From Saprospiraceae bacterium (GTDB taxonomy: Bacteria; Bacteroidota; Bacteroidia; Chitinophagales; Saprospiraceae), in NCBI GenBank assembly GCA_016709995.1, contig JADJLQ010000003.1, positions 186,001-250,000 of the forward strand: DNA of 64,000 nucleotides, given 5' to 3'. Under the pieces are notes generated by a model that was given only the letters and a program-made list of their open reading frames with translations, was not told the DNA's origin and did not search any database. The position numbers and the translations under genes were made by a program. This document shows, one piece after another, positions 25,940-35,502 of this stretch. How positions within the stretch are numbered: position 1 is the stretch's first letter; every line of letters starts with the position of its first letter.

Positions 25940-28327
25940 ATGCTTAAAAATTATATCACCATCGCGATACGAAATCTTTGGAAAAACAAGGTTTTTTCAT
26001 TTATCAATATTGCCGGACTCATGCTTGGCCTGGCTTGCGCTATACTTATCATTTTGTATGCCAAGGATGAGTTGAGCTATGACCGCTTTCATGTGAATAA
26101 TGAACTATATCGGATCGTAACCAGATGGTATAACCCGGATGGGAGTTTAAAAAGTACTGATGGCAACACGGGAGATCTCCAAGGTCCGAGATTTGCAAAT
26201 AGTATACCTGAAATGAAATCTTTTGTCAGGATTCAAAGTGAGTCAGTGGATATCCGGCATGGGATGGAAATAAATAGCTATGAAAATTTATCAGTGGATT
26301 CTAATTTTTTTAATGTTTTCTCATTTCCACTTCGGGCTGGAGATGCTGCTACTTGTCTTCAAGCTCCGAAATCTATTGTAGTCTCAGAAGAAATGGCAAA
26401 GAAATTCTTTAATTCTACTGATGTGGTAGGCAAAACGCTGGAAGTGAAAGTAGATGATCAATTTATGCCATACTCGATTTCTGCTGTGAGTCGGAAATGC
26501 CCTCAAAACTCTAGTATCAAATTTGATTTTTTGATGAAAAAGACGGTATCTACGGCTGAATTACAAAATGATGAAAATTGGTTCAATTTTTTTCAGAACT
26601 CGTTTGTTACACTGATTCCGGGAGCCAATATTAAAACTGTAGAAGCCAAAATGAAGCAAGTCTATGAATCTGAGTCCAAAGTAGCTCAAGAAAAAATGAT
26701 GGAAGAATATGGCATCAATGAAACAGCTGGCTATTTTTTACAGCCTGTCACAGACATGCATCTTAGCAGGGAGTTCGGAGCCAGCAATGGTTTAGTAGAT
26801 GATAGTAACCCTATGTATTCCTATATTCTCTCAGGTATAGCCATCTTCATATTGTTGATAGCCTGCATCAATTTTATCAACCTATCTATTGCCCGATCTT
26901 TAAAAAGGGCCAAAGAGATCGGAGTCAGAAAGGTCATTGGATCTGATAGAGGCCAGTTGATGTGGCAGTTCATGGGAGAGTCATTTTTACTTTGTTTCAT
27001 CGCATTTGGCTTGGCCATATTGTTGGCTGTCGCTTTATTGCCTACATTTAATCACCTGGCCAACAAAGCGCTTTCATTCAGTTATTTGATGGATTTTAAA
27101 TTGGTAGGTCTATATATTTTAATGTTTTTTATCACTGGATTGATCGCAGGGTTTTATCCTGCCGTCATGATGAGTGGATTTAGCCCGGTGGATACTTTAT
27201 ATGGAAGATTTAAACTGGCTGGAAATTTTTTGCTTCAAAAAAGCCTGGTCATATTACAATTTGGTCTGGCGTCATTTTTAATCATCGGGACTATCGTGAT
27301 CTATCTTCAATTTAAATACCTGGTGAATACCAATCTGGGTTACGATGATAAAAATGTGGTCATGGTCAACGGGAGTATGTCACGAGAAAAAGCAAATGTA
27401 TTCAAACAAGAACTTTTGAAGCATCCCATCATTGAGTCCGTTGGACTGAAAAATGGTGGATTTTGGGAGACTGTAGCGAAAGTGAATGGGGAACAAAAAA
27501 TTGAAATTAAATATGAAACAGTTGATGAAGATTATGTTCCCATGTTTAAATTACAGGTAATAGAGGGTAGAAATTTTGATCGCAATTTCCCTTCTGATTC
27601 TTCGCATTCAGTGTTGGTTAACGAATCTTTTGTAAAGGAAGCTGGTTGGAAAGATCCATTAAATCAAATTGTGGATTTTTGGTATAGAAATGAAAAATAT
27701 TCTGTGGTTGGGGTGGTCAAAGATTATCATTTTAGTGACCTCTCTCAAAAGATAAAGCCCCAACTATTTACTATGAGAGCGGGTAACAGGTATGGAATGG
27801 CCAATATTAAGATCAAACCTGGGTCAGAGACCTTGAGCTTAAAATACATAGCTGATACCTATAAATCCATATTCCCAATCAATGCCTATTCTTATCGTTT
27901 TATGGATGCTGAAAATCGCACTAAGTATGCTTCGGAGGCAAAGTGGAAACAAATCATCCTTTATAGTTCCATACTTACCATTTTTATTTCCTGCATAGGA
28001 TTATTTGGTCTAGCATCACTTTCGACAGAGAAAAGGAACAAAGAAATAGGTGTGCGCAAAGTATTGGGGGCATCAGTGGCCAGTATTGTACAGTTATTGA
28101 CTAAGGATTTTTTGAAGCTGGTAAGTGTTTCTTTTTTATTTTCTTTTCCTCTGGCCTATTATGCTGCCCATAAGTGGTTGGCCAATTATCCATACCGCAT
28201 TGATCTCCAAATTGGGATCTTTGTACTGACTGCGTTTATCACCATAGGCATAGCTTTGTTTACGGTGGGATGGGATTCTGTCAAGGCGAGTATGATGAAT
28301 CCTGTCAGGTCCTTGAAGACTGAATAG
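25940..28327 (+). CDS. double-FtsX ABC permease 9
   Basis: This 795-residue copy lies 56 bp after permease 8. The first cluster has CINFINLSIARS and RAKEIGVRKVIGS near 307. The second half contains VVGVVKDYHFSDLSQKIKP and KEIGVRKVLGAS (about 700), and it ends NPVRSLKTE. The segments GFSPVDTLYGRFKLAGNF and KSLVILQFGLASF parallel those of permease 6 (GFKPLEVL, KSLVTTQFVLS), and both carry a GEQK segment, so they form a likely sister pair across blocks A and B. TM layout and length are normal. Confidence 0.95.
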   Translation: MLKNYITIAIRNLWKNKVFSFINIAGLMLGLACAILIILYAKDELSYDRFHVNNELYRIVTRWYNPDGSLKSTDGNTGDLQGPRFANSIPEMKSFVRIQSESVDIRHGMEINSYENLSVDSNFFNVFSFPLRAGDAATCLQAPKSIVVSEEMAKKFFNSTDVVGKTLEVKVDDQFMPYSISAVSRKCPQNSSIKFDFLMKKTVSTAELQNDENWFNFFQNSFVTLIPGANIKTVEAKMKQVYESESKVAQEKMMEEYGINETAGYFLQPVTDMHLSREFGASNGLVDDSNPMYSYILSGIAIFILLIACINFINLSIARSLKRAKEIGVRKVIGSDRGQLMWQFMGESFLLCFIAFGLAILLAVALLPTFNHLANKALSFSYLMDFKLVGLYILMFFITGLIAGFYPAVMMSGFSPVDTLYGRFKLAGNFLLQKSLVILQFGLASFLIIGTIVIYLQFKYLVNTNLGYDDKNVVMVNGSMSREKANVFKQELLKHPIIESVGLKNGGFWETVAKVNGEQKIEIKYETVDEDYVPMFKLQVIEGRNFDRNFPSDSSHSVLVNESFVKEAGWKDPLNQIVDFWYRNEKYSVVGVVKDYHFSDLSQKIKPQLFTMRAGNRYGMANIKIKPGSETLSLKYIADTYKSIFPINAYSYRFMDAENRTKYASEAKWKQIILYSSILTIFISCIGLFGLASLSTEKRNKEIGVRKVLGASVASIVQLLTKDFLKLVSVSFLFSFPLAYYAAHKWLANYPYRIDLQIGIFVLTAFITIGIALFTVGWDSVKASMMNPVRSLKTE

Positions 28328-28385
28328 TGGTGAAAAATGGATGTTAGAGATGCAACCCTAAAGCTATATTCCCCCTCCTTGGTGT

Positions 28386-30779
28386 ATGCTTAGAAGTTAC
28401 TACAAAATAGCATGGCGTAGTTTGACCAAAAATCTTTCCGCCTCAGTTATCAATTTGATAGGACTCTCCGTGGGATTCACCTGTGTGATGCTGATGGTAT
28501 TGTATATGCAGCATGATTTAAGTTTTGATAGGTTTCAGCTGAAAGGTGATCGTATCGCCAGGGTGATTATGCAGTACAGTTTTGGGGGTAGTGAGGTGAC
28601 CAGTGGCAATTTTACCAGCACCAAAGTATTGCCTTCTTTCAAAAAGAACTTTCCTGAAGTGATTGATGGTGTGAGGATATATGACGCATCGAGGATAGTA
28701 TTGTACAAAGATCGTCTGTTTAATGAAGAAGGTTTTGTGTATTCTGATTCTTCTTTTTTTAGCATATTTAATTTTCAATTGCTGCGCGGAGGTATTAGGC
28801 AGGTATTGACTGAACCGTATCAAGTCGTGATTACCCAATCTACGGCCTTAAAATATTTTGGTCAGGAAGATCCTATAGGAAAAGTGCTAAAAGTAGGAAG
28901 TGATCAGATGAATTATACCGTGATAGGTGTTTCTGAGGATTGCCCTTCCAATTCTCAGATAAGATATGACTTTTTAGCGTCCTTTTCATCCCTGGGACCT
29001 GCTCAGGAGGAATCCTATTTTGAGGCTAACTATACTACCTATCTGTTATTTAGAGATGCCTCCTCGATTGATGGATTGCAGCAAAAAATTGGCCCTTTTA
29101 TGAAAGGTGAGATGGACACCCAAGAGCCGGGGGCATATATCAATTATATTTTTGAACCATTTTGCAGGGTCCATTTATATTCAGAATATGATGCCATGGT
29201 ACCTAACAGTAATATCAGGTATATCTATATTATCGCCGGTATAGCACTGCTGGTATTGATCATAGCTTGTTTTACTTATATTAATCTGAGCACTGCCCGA
29301 TCTATAGAACGAGCAAGGGAAGTAGGTATCAGGAAAGTGGCCGGCGCTATGCGATATCAATTATTTGCCCAGTTTATTAGTGAATCATTTTTGATTACGA
29401 TGATCGCTGGCATTATTAGCTTGGGACTGGTCGCACTGGTATTGTCCTCTTTTAATGAACTCGTTGGCAAGCAATTGCATTTTTCAGATTTGGGTCGTCC
29501 TGGCATCTTACTGGTCATGGCAGGTATCGTCATATTAATTTCATTATTTGCTGGTAGTTATCCAGCGCTTATATTATCAGACTTCCAACCTATTAAAGTA
29601 TTAAAAGGGGCTTTTAAAAATAGTAGCTCCGGCACCTGGCTGAGACATTCATTGATTGTGTTTCAATTTGTGATATCTGTATTTTTGATTGCTTCAACCA
29701 CCATCATTGGAAGCCAAATGCGTTATATTCAAAATAAAAAGCTTGGTTATGAGCGCGACCATGTGATCATTACTCGGATAGACCAAAAAATGCTGGATAA
29801 GATAGATCTGATCAAAACGGAATTAAAATCGAATCCAAATGTACTCAGTGTCACTAAAGCCAATTTTAGCCCGGTGCATATACCGGGAGGATACGTGATG
29901 AGTCGTGGCGATCAGACCATCGATCAGTCTATCAATACCCGGGGGAATAATATCGACGAAGATTATATTAAAACCAATGGATTGGAAATCATAGCCGGCA
30001 GTGATCTCCATCATCAGGATATGGTAGATGTGAGCAAAGAAGATTACAAGGATAATTATTTTCATTTTGTACTTAATGAAGCTGCTGTCAAGGCATTGGG
30101 GTGGACTACCGAAGAAGCTGTAGGCAAAAAAATGTATTTGGGCGATGGTCGGCCCGGTGAGGTCAAAGCAGTAGTGCGGGATTTTCATTTTACATCGCTT
30201 CACAATACCATCGAGCCTCTTGTTTTATTTCCGAGCACCTGGGGGAGTACGATGATGATTAAAATAAGTGGAGCAGACTTGGCAGGCACTATTTCATTTT
30301 TGGGAAATAAATGGAAGACCCTTGCCGCACATCGGCCTTTCGAATATCATTTTATGGACGAAGATTTTTCTAAATTATATGATGCAGAGAACAGGGTAGC
30401 CAAAGTTTTTAATATTTTTTCAGGCATATCTATTTTATTGGCTTGCCTGGGACTGTTTGGTTTGTCTGCTTTCGCTGCTAAACAAAGGATGAAAGAACTA
30501 AGTGTACGAAAAGTATTGGGGGCGTCAGTAGCTGATATCATTTTGATTCTATCCGGAAAGTTTGTAAAAATGATTTTTCTCGCATTTTTAATCGCGATTC
30601 CGCTGATTTGGATATCAATGAATGCCTGGTTAAGTGATTTTTACTATAGGATCCATATAAAATGGTGGATGTTTGCTCTGGCAGGGGCTAGTGCCCTATC
30701 TGTGGCGATGCTTACTGTGAGTATCCAGGCTATTCGCGCTGCAGTAGCCAATCCTATTAAAAGTCTGAGAACTGAATAA
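28386..30779 (+). CDS. double-FtsX ABC permease 10
   Basis: This 797-residue copy starts MLRSYYKIAWRSLTKN, 58 bp after permease 9. The first-cluster motif is unusual: CFTYINLSTARS (FTY where other copies have INF) followed by RAREVGIRKVAGA near 293. In the second periplasmic domain the usual GVVKDFH is AVVRDFHFTSLHNTIEP. The C-terminal motif is KELSVRKVLGAS (about 702), with LS for IG. It ends NPIKSLRTE. The spacer to permease 11 contains the CAGATATCAG and TCAGATCTATCTGA words of the recurrent spacer element. Confidence 0.95.
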   Translation: MLRSYYKIAWRSLTKNLSASVINLIGLSVGFTCVMLMVLYMQHDLSFDRFQLKGDRIARVIMQYSFGGSEVTSGNFTSTKVLPSFKKNFPEVIDGVRIYDASRIVLYKDRLFNEEGFVYSDSSFFSIFNFQLLRGGIRQVLTEPYQVVITQSTALKYFGQEDPIGKVLKVGSDQMNYTVIGVSEDCPSNSQIRYDFLASFSSLGPAQEESYFEANYTTYLLFRDASSIDGLQQKIGPFMKGEMDTQEPGAYINYIFEPFCRVHLYSEYDAMVPNSNIRYIYIIAGIALLVLIIACFTYINLSTARSIERAREVGIRKVAGAMRYQLFAQFISESFLITMIAGIISLGLVALVLSSFNELVGKQLHFSDLGRPGILLVMAGIVILISLFAGSYPALILSDFQPIKVLKGAFKNSSSGTWLRHSLIVFQFVISVFLIASTTIIGSQMRYIQNKKLGYERDHVIITRIDQKMLDKIDLIKTELKSNPNVLSVTKANFSPVHIPGGYVMSRGDQTIDQSINTRGNNIDEDYIKTNGLEIIAGSDLHHQDMVDVSKEDYKDNYFHFVLNEAAVKALGWTTEEAVGKKMYLGDGRPGEVKAVVRDFHFTSLHNTIEPLVLFPSTWGSTMMIKISGADLAGTISFLGNKWKTLAAHRPFEYHFMDEDFSKLYDAENRVAKVFNIFSGISILLACLGLFGLSAFAAKQRMKELSVRKVLGASVADIILILSGKFVKMIFLAFLIAIPLIWISMNAWLSDFYYRIHIKWWMFALAGASALSVAMLTVSIQAIRAAVANPIKSLRTE

Positions 30780-30856
30780 TATGTAAGCATCAGATATCAG
30801 CTAATAGACTCAGATCTATCTGAATTCTACTCGGTGATTCTACAATAAATTTAGAT

Positions 30857-33298
30857 ATGTATAGCAATTATTTCAAGACAGCCTGGCGCAATCTCCTCAA
30901 ACATCCATTCTACTCGTTCATCAATATGGTCGGTTTGGGGCTGGGCCTGATTGCAGTATTTTTTATATTTCTTTACGTAAAGGATGAATTGAGTTATGAT
31001 CGATATCACAAGAATATTGATCAATTATACCGACTCAATTTTATTGCCAAACTGGGAGACCAGGAGGCTAATACCAGTGCAGTACCCTGTCCGGCAGGTC
31101 CATTATTTTCGGAGATTTTTCCTGAAGTAAAATCGAGCTGCAGGATCTATACCGGGCATGGTGATTATACGGTGTCTTATGATGAACACGCATTTCGGGA
31201 AACCAGTGTCGCTAGTGTGGATAGTACATTTGGAGATTTGTTTTCAGTGCACGTGTTGGAAGGAAATATAAAAAACACGCTGTCTCAGTCGGGTAAAATT
31301 GTAATCAATGTTTCTGAGGCGAAAAAATATTTTGGTTATAAAACAGGTATCAGCCTGGAAAGCCCAATTGGAAAATCACTTTTATTGGAAAATTCGAATT
31401 TGTATCAGGTTGGGGCAATTATAGAAGATTTACCTAAAAATAGTCATTTCCACTTTGATATGTTATTGCCTATGTTAGATCAAAAGGATAGCTATGATGT
31501 TGATTGGGGAAGTACGAACTATCATACATATTTTCTATTGAAAGATGGAGTAGCGGTCAATGATTTGTCTGCAAAAATGAACCAGGTATTTGTAGAAAAA
31601 TTTACTTTGGAAGTAAAGCGATACCTCAATATGTCCTGGGACGAATTTATTAAGCAGGGCAATTTTGCGCGCGTACAACTCTTCCCGGTGCAGAAAATAC
31701 ATTTATACAGCCATTTCGACGAAGAATTTATGCCAGCCGGAAGTATTGCGCAGGTATATGCATTTAGTATAATCGGACTGGTGATTTTATTTTTGGCTTG
31801 TATCAATTTTATAAACCTTTCTACTGCACGCGCAACCCTGCGGGCGCGTGAGGTAGGTGTGCGCAAAGCTATAGGTGCGATGAAAAGCGCGTTGGCAGCT
31901 CAGTTCCTTTCTGAAAGCCTATTGTTAAGCCTATTGGCAGCCTTCATAGGATTGGGCTTAATGTGGATAGTCATGCCTTTGTTTAATCAGATGTCGGGCA
32001 AATCATTTTCATTTGGAATGATCTTACAGCCTTCGATATGGCTGCCTTTCCTTTTTATTACTGTGATTACCGGATTACTGGCTGGAATATATCCTGCATT
32101 ATATTTATCAGGTCTGCAACCAGTGAAAGTGCTGAAAGGGTTAGTCCTAAGGTCACAGAAAAGTCTGATTCGAGGTGGGTTGGTGGTCTTTCAATTTTTA
32201 ATCTCTATCGTGTTGGTGATAGGATCCATCACGATCTATCAGCAGTTAAAGTTTATGCAAAACAAAAAACTTGGATTTAATAAAGATCAGGTTCTGATCA
32301 TTAATAATTTTTATCTGATTGGAAAAAATGCCACAGCTTTTAAAGATCAATTAGCTGAATTGCCTGACATCCTATCGAGTGGGGTGAGTAATTTTCTCCC
32401 AGCGTCTACCGATCGGAATACTTCGGCCATTATTGCCGGACGAGTAGCAACTGCTGACAATTCAATTTTGTCTAATAACTGGAGTGCTGACAGGGACTTT
32501 ATCCATACCATGGAATTTGATATAGTAGCTGGAAGGAGTTTTGATAAAAGTATTCGAAGCGATAGCCTGGGTGTAGTTATCAATGAAGCACTTGCCAAGT
32601 CATTTGGACATCCCAAGGTGGATGTGATTGGTAAAATATTGGGCAGACCAGGAGATGAGGGCCGGATAACAGAGTATCATATTTTAGGGGTCATGAAGGA
32701 TTTTAATTTTATGTCCTTGCAGCACCGCATAGAGCCTTTGGCTATTTATAATGGCGGCGGGCTTCAATATATTAGCATTCGGATAGGCACCAGGGATGTA
32801 GCATCTACCATCCTTAAGATTGGTAAACTTTGGGCATCACTTGCTCCGGGTATACCTTTTGAATACAATTTTATGGACGAGCGGTATAATCAGCTTTATA
32901 GATCCGAACAAAGGATTGGAACGGTCAGTCTCATTTTTTCTGTTTTTGCCATATTCATAGCTTGTATTGGATTATTAGGGTTAGCGACATTTACCATTCA
33001 ACAACGAATTAAGGAGATCGGTATAAGAAAGGTGTTAGGAGCATCCACACAGAGCATTATTGGACTGATGTCTACAGATTTTTTATGGATCCTAGGCCTG
33101 GCGATTTGTTTTGCTTTTCCATTGTCATGGTACTTAATCCATCGTTGGTTGATGGGATTTGAATACAGGATGGATATTAATATTTGGCTTTTTATTGGTA
33201 CCGGCATAGTAATTCTACTTTCAGCTATGATCATTGTATTTGTTCAGTCATTTAGAGCCGCTTTGCTCAACCCTGTACGTTCTTTGCGGGCTGAGTGA
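30857..33298 (+). CDS. double-FtsX ABC permease 11 (last of block B)
   Basis: This 813-residue copy begins MYSNYFKTAWRNLLKHP. Its first cluster has CINFINLSTARA and RAREVGVRKAIGA near 314. The second periplasmic domain has ILGVMKDFNFMSLQHRIEP, and the C-terminal motif KEIGIRKVLGAS is near 718. It ends NPVRSLRAE. Periplasmic similarity to permease 1 is visible: both place a W or M-x-(E/D)(D/E)F segment and LFPxxxIHL before the first TM cluster, and both have a TxDRN/NSSRN segment early in domain two. It is followed 57 bp later by an outer-membrane barrel gene on the same strand, which could be read through from block B. Confidence 0.95.
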   Translation: MYSNYFKTAWRNLLKHPFYSFINMVGLGLGLIAVFFIFLYVKDELSYDRYHKNIDQLYRLNFIAKLGDQEANTSAVPCPAGPLFSEIFPEVKSSCRIYTGHGDYTVSYDEHAFRETSVASVDSTFGDLFSVHVLEGNIKNTLSQSGKIVINVSEAKKYFGYKTGISLESPIGKSLLLENSNLYQVGAIIEDLPKNSHFHFDMLLPMLDQKDSYDVDWGSTNYHTYFLLKDGVAVNDLSAKMNQVFVEKFTLEVKRYLNMSWDEFIKQGNFARVQLFPVQKIHLYSHFDEEFMPAGSIAQVYAFSIIGLVILFLACINFINLSTARATLRAREVGVRKAIGAMKSALAAQFLSESLLLSLLAAFIGLGLMWIVMPLFNQMSGKSFSFGMILQPSIWLPFLFITVITGLLAGIYPALYLSGLQPVKVLKGLVLRSQKSLIRGGLVVFQFLISIVLVIGSITIYQQLKFMQNKKLGFNKDQVLIINNFYLIGKNATAFKDQLAELPDILSSGVSNFLPASTDRNTSAIIAGRVATADNSILSNNWSADRDFIHTMEFDIVAGRSFDKSIRSDSLGVVINEALAKSFGHPKVDVIGKILGRPGDEGRITEYHILGVMKDFNFMSLQHRIEPLAIYNGGGLQYISIRIGTRDVASTILKIGKLWASLAPGIPFEYNFMDERYNQLYRSEQRIGTVSLIFSVFAIFIACIGLLGLATFTIQQRIKEIGIRKVLGASTQSIIGLMSTDFLWILGLAICFAFPLSWYLIHRWLMGFEYRMDINIWLFIGTGIVILLSAMIIVFVQSFRAALLNPVRSLRAE

Positions 33299-33355
33299 AG
33301 GTATTATTGTCTGGCAAAGGGTAGGGTACATGCTTATAAGTAAATTTTGCAACCA

Positions 33356-33988
33356 ATGAAGTTATTAAGCAGGATAATTTGTCCATTGATTTATTTTGGT
33401 GTAGTATTTTCCGACTCCGGTTTACTGGCACAAAAATTTGATGGCCTGTATTTCGGACTGACTGTAGGACTCCAAAATGTCGTTGGCGGTTCGCTGGTCA
33501 ATGGTAAAGATCTACTGGCCAGGGATACGCGCCCAACTTTGGATTTGAATGTGGGCTATCGGTTTCAGGTTTGTAATAAAAGATTAGTATTGGGACCGGA
33601 GATAAGTTTTGGAATTGTCCGGGGTAACCTGGAGTATGATGATCCGACTCAAGGAATTAATGTTCAATATCGAAATCATACGCAACGGTCTTTGGGTGGT
33701 ATTATAGGATTGGTCATAGGATCTGACAAGAATTCATTGGTTTATGTGTACACCAATGAAATAAAAAGACAATTTGATGTGACCATTATCGACAGTTTTG
33801 GTTCATACAAGCAGAAAGATAAACAGGGTATGTTACGTTATGGTGGAGGGTTTAAATTTCCTTTGGGTACTGACATTCACCTGAGAACTTCAGTGGGTTC
33901 CGGGAGAGCTGATTTTGGTGATCAGATCACGAATATACAGGTAAATAATAAATTGGATTTTATGAGTGGAGTTGTTTTGCAGTTTTGA
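33356..33988 (+). CDS. small outer-membrane beta-barrel protein
   Basis: The 210-residue protein has a signal peptide (ICPLIYFGVVFSDSGLLAQ). Alternating-hydrophobicity strands follow, such as GLYFGLTVGLQNVVGG, RLVLGPEISFGI and KLDFMSGVVLQF, the last ending in aromatic F as in barrel proteins. About eight strands are plausible. An in-frame TTG at 33347 adds three residues; I use the ATG at 33356. It is co-directional with and 57 bp after permease 11. It is far too small to be TolC. A general Bacteroidota porin/OMP-beta-barrel role is the most I can support. Confidence 0.75.
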   Translation: MKLLSRIICPLIYFGVVFSDSGLLAQKFDGLYFGLTVGLQNVVGGSLVNGKDLLARDTRPTLDLNVGYRFQVCNKRLVLGPEISFGIVRGNLEYDDPTQGINVQYRNHTQRSLGGIIGLVIGSDKNSLVYVYTNEIKRQFDVTIIDSFGSYKQKDKQGMLRYGGGFKFPLGTDIHLRTSVGSGRADFGDQITNIQVNNKLDFMSGVVLQF

Positions 33989-34095
33989 AAAAGACGATCC
34001 TGATACAGTCGGCAGGTTTCAAAATCACCCATATGGGGTTATAATTTGTATCGAAGGGAGTACTAATTTGCAGGACATTCCTAAATCAATGTAAT

Positions 34096-35193
34096 ATGAC
34101 TTTCGTAAAAATCAAATATTCAACCCTGGCGCTTTGTACCTCACTAATTGTCCTGTTTTCATCGCTTGTAACCGGACAAAACATTACGGCTCCGAGAGCG
34201 GCGAGTCCTGCAGCTGCTGTCTCCCAGACCATCGGTATTTCAGAAGTAAAGATTAATTATTCAAGACCCGCTGTCAAAGGCAGAGAAATTTGGGGTAAAC
34301 TCGTGCCTTATGGTTACAACGTTCAAAATTTTGGCGCTAAAAATCCGGCTCCCTGGAGGGCTGGAGCCAATGAAAATACGACCATCGAATTTTCACATGA
34401 TGTCAGGGTAGAAGGACAACCGGTTCCGAAAGGCATCTATGGTTTGTTTTTTGTAATAAATCAGGATAACACGGGCGAAGTAATTTTATCAAAAGATTAT
34501 CGGTCCTGGGGTAGTTTTTGGTATGACCCTGCGCATGACCAGATGCATGCTAAAATTTCAGTTAAAGATCATACTGCTACAGCAATCCTTACGTATGATT
34601 TTATCAACCTGTCCAAAAACACTGGTGACCTGGTGCTTAACTGGGAGAATAAACAATTTCCTGTAAAAATAGAATTCGCAGTAAATGATATTGTCATGGC
34701 CAATGCAGCGGAAGAATTAAAAGGTCCTACGGGATTTAGCTGGCAGGGATTCGAGAGTGCCGCTCATTATGCGCTCAATGAAAAAGTAAATTTGGAGACT
34801 GCCTTGGTATGGAATGAAAAGGCCGTTTCGCAAAATAAAAGTTTTAATACGCTTAACACCCGATCTGGTTTATTAAAAGCCTTAGGCAAAAAGGAAGAGG
34901 CTGACAAAATCATGGCAGATGCTTTACCATTTGCTACTGAAAACGATTTGAATAATTATGGTTACCAACTAATAAACGAACAAAGACTAGATAAAGCCGT
35001 AGAAATCTTTATACTGAATACTCAAAAATATCCTACCTCTGCCAATGGCTGGGACAGCTTAGGGGAAGCTTATGCTCTAAAGGGTGATAAAGAAAATGCG
35101 ATAAAAAATTTTAAAAAATCACTTTCATTAAACCCTCCTGCCGGAACTAAAGCAAATTCAGAGAAATATTTGAAACAATTGGGAGCAAAGTAA
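34096..35193 (+). CDS. DUF2911 protein with C-terminal TPR repeats
   Basis: The 365-residue secreted or periplasmic protein has a signal peptide ending at TGQ (about 28). The DUF2911 domain (roughly 40-195) carries its hallmark words ASPAAAVSQTIG, INYSRPAVKGREIWG, LVPYG, PWRAGANENTTIEF and PKGIYGLFF. The C-terminal third is tetratricopeptide-like (about 285-360): YPTSANGWDSLGEAYALKGD and ENAIKNFKKSLSLNP. The biochemical role of DUF2911 is unknown. It is co-directional with the barrel gene, 107 bp downstream; a CCCATATGGG palindrome lies in the spacer at 34028-34037. Confidence 0.9.
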   Translation: MTFVKIKYSTLALCTSLIVLFSSLVTGQNITAPRAASPAAAVSQTIGISEVKINYSRPAVKGREIWGKLVPYGYNVQNFGAKNPAPWRAGANENTTIEFSHDVRVEGQPVPKGIYGLFFVINQDNTGEVILSKDYRSWGSFWYDPAHDQMHAKISVKDHTATAILTYDFINLSKNTGDLVLNWENKQFPVKIEFAVNDIVMANAAEELKGPTGFSWQGFESAAHYALNEKVNLETALVWNEKAVSQNKSFNTLNTRSGLLKALGKKEEADKIMADALPFATENDLNNYGYQLINEQRLDKAVEIFILNTQKYPTSANGWDSLGEAYALKGDKENAIKNFKKSLSLNPPAGTKANSEKYLKQLGAK

Positions 35194-35386
35194 TTGGTCT
35201 CTTGAATGTTCAAATTCTACCCGGTATTATCATTTTGATGATTCGATAGAGCACGCAGCTAATAAGTTAGACTATCGACTAAGGAGCATGTTAGTCATTG
35301 CTCCGTATCTATTATTTACTGAATGAACTGCCATAGGTACTACTTTTTCTAACATTATTGGTTTGCTTCTATTTTGATTCATTTAT

Positions 35387-35402
35387 TGTACGTTTTCGTA
35401 CA
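35387..35402 (+). promoter_or_regulatory. predicted operator/UAS C
   Basis: TGTACGTTTTCGTACA is a perfect palindrome with 6-bp arms around TTTT, followed by CTTAAA. It is the most symmetric of the five block-head dyads and probably shows the intended site best. The -24 box begins 55 bp after its last base. Confidence 0.65.
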
Positions 35403-35456
35403 CTTAAACATATAGCCGTATTGAATAAACAGCAGAAGGTCAACGAGTTGCGCTTT

Positions 35457-35472
35457 TGGTATGGTTGATGAT
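35457..35472 (+). promoter_or_regulatory. sigma-54-like promoter C
   Basis: TGGTATGGTTGATGAT matches TGGYAYR with TG at the -12 position. The predicted start near 35483 leaves a 20-nt leader before the ATG at 35503. Confidence 0.5.
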
Positions 35473-35502
35473 TTCTTTAAACGGAATGAATAAACTATTG
35501 CC

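Larger units (their letters stand above)
35194..35502. other. intergenic region at head of block C
   Basis: The gap lies between the DUF2911 gene and permease 12. It contains the dyad at 35387-35402 and the sigma-54-like box at 35457-35472. No gene is seen in the remaining part. Confidence 0.55.

Noticed and set aside
33356..33988. Barrel gene as the missing TolC partner
   Set aside because: At 210 residues it is less than half the size of TolC, and it has beta-strand pattern without the long helical region.
34028..34050. CCCATATGGG palindrome plus TTATAATTTG as a promoter of the DUF2911 gene
   Set aside because: The -7 box does not fit TAnnTTTG exactly and no -33 element is placed correctly; too weak to list as a promoter.
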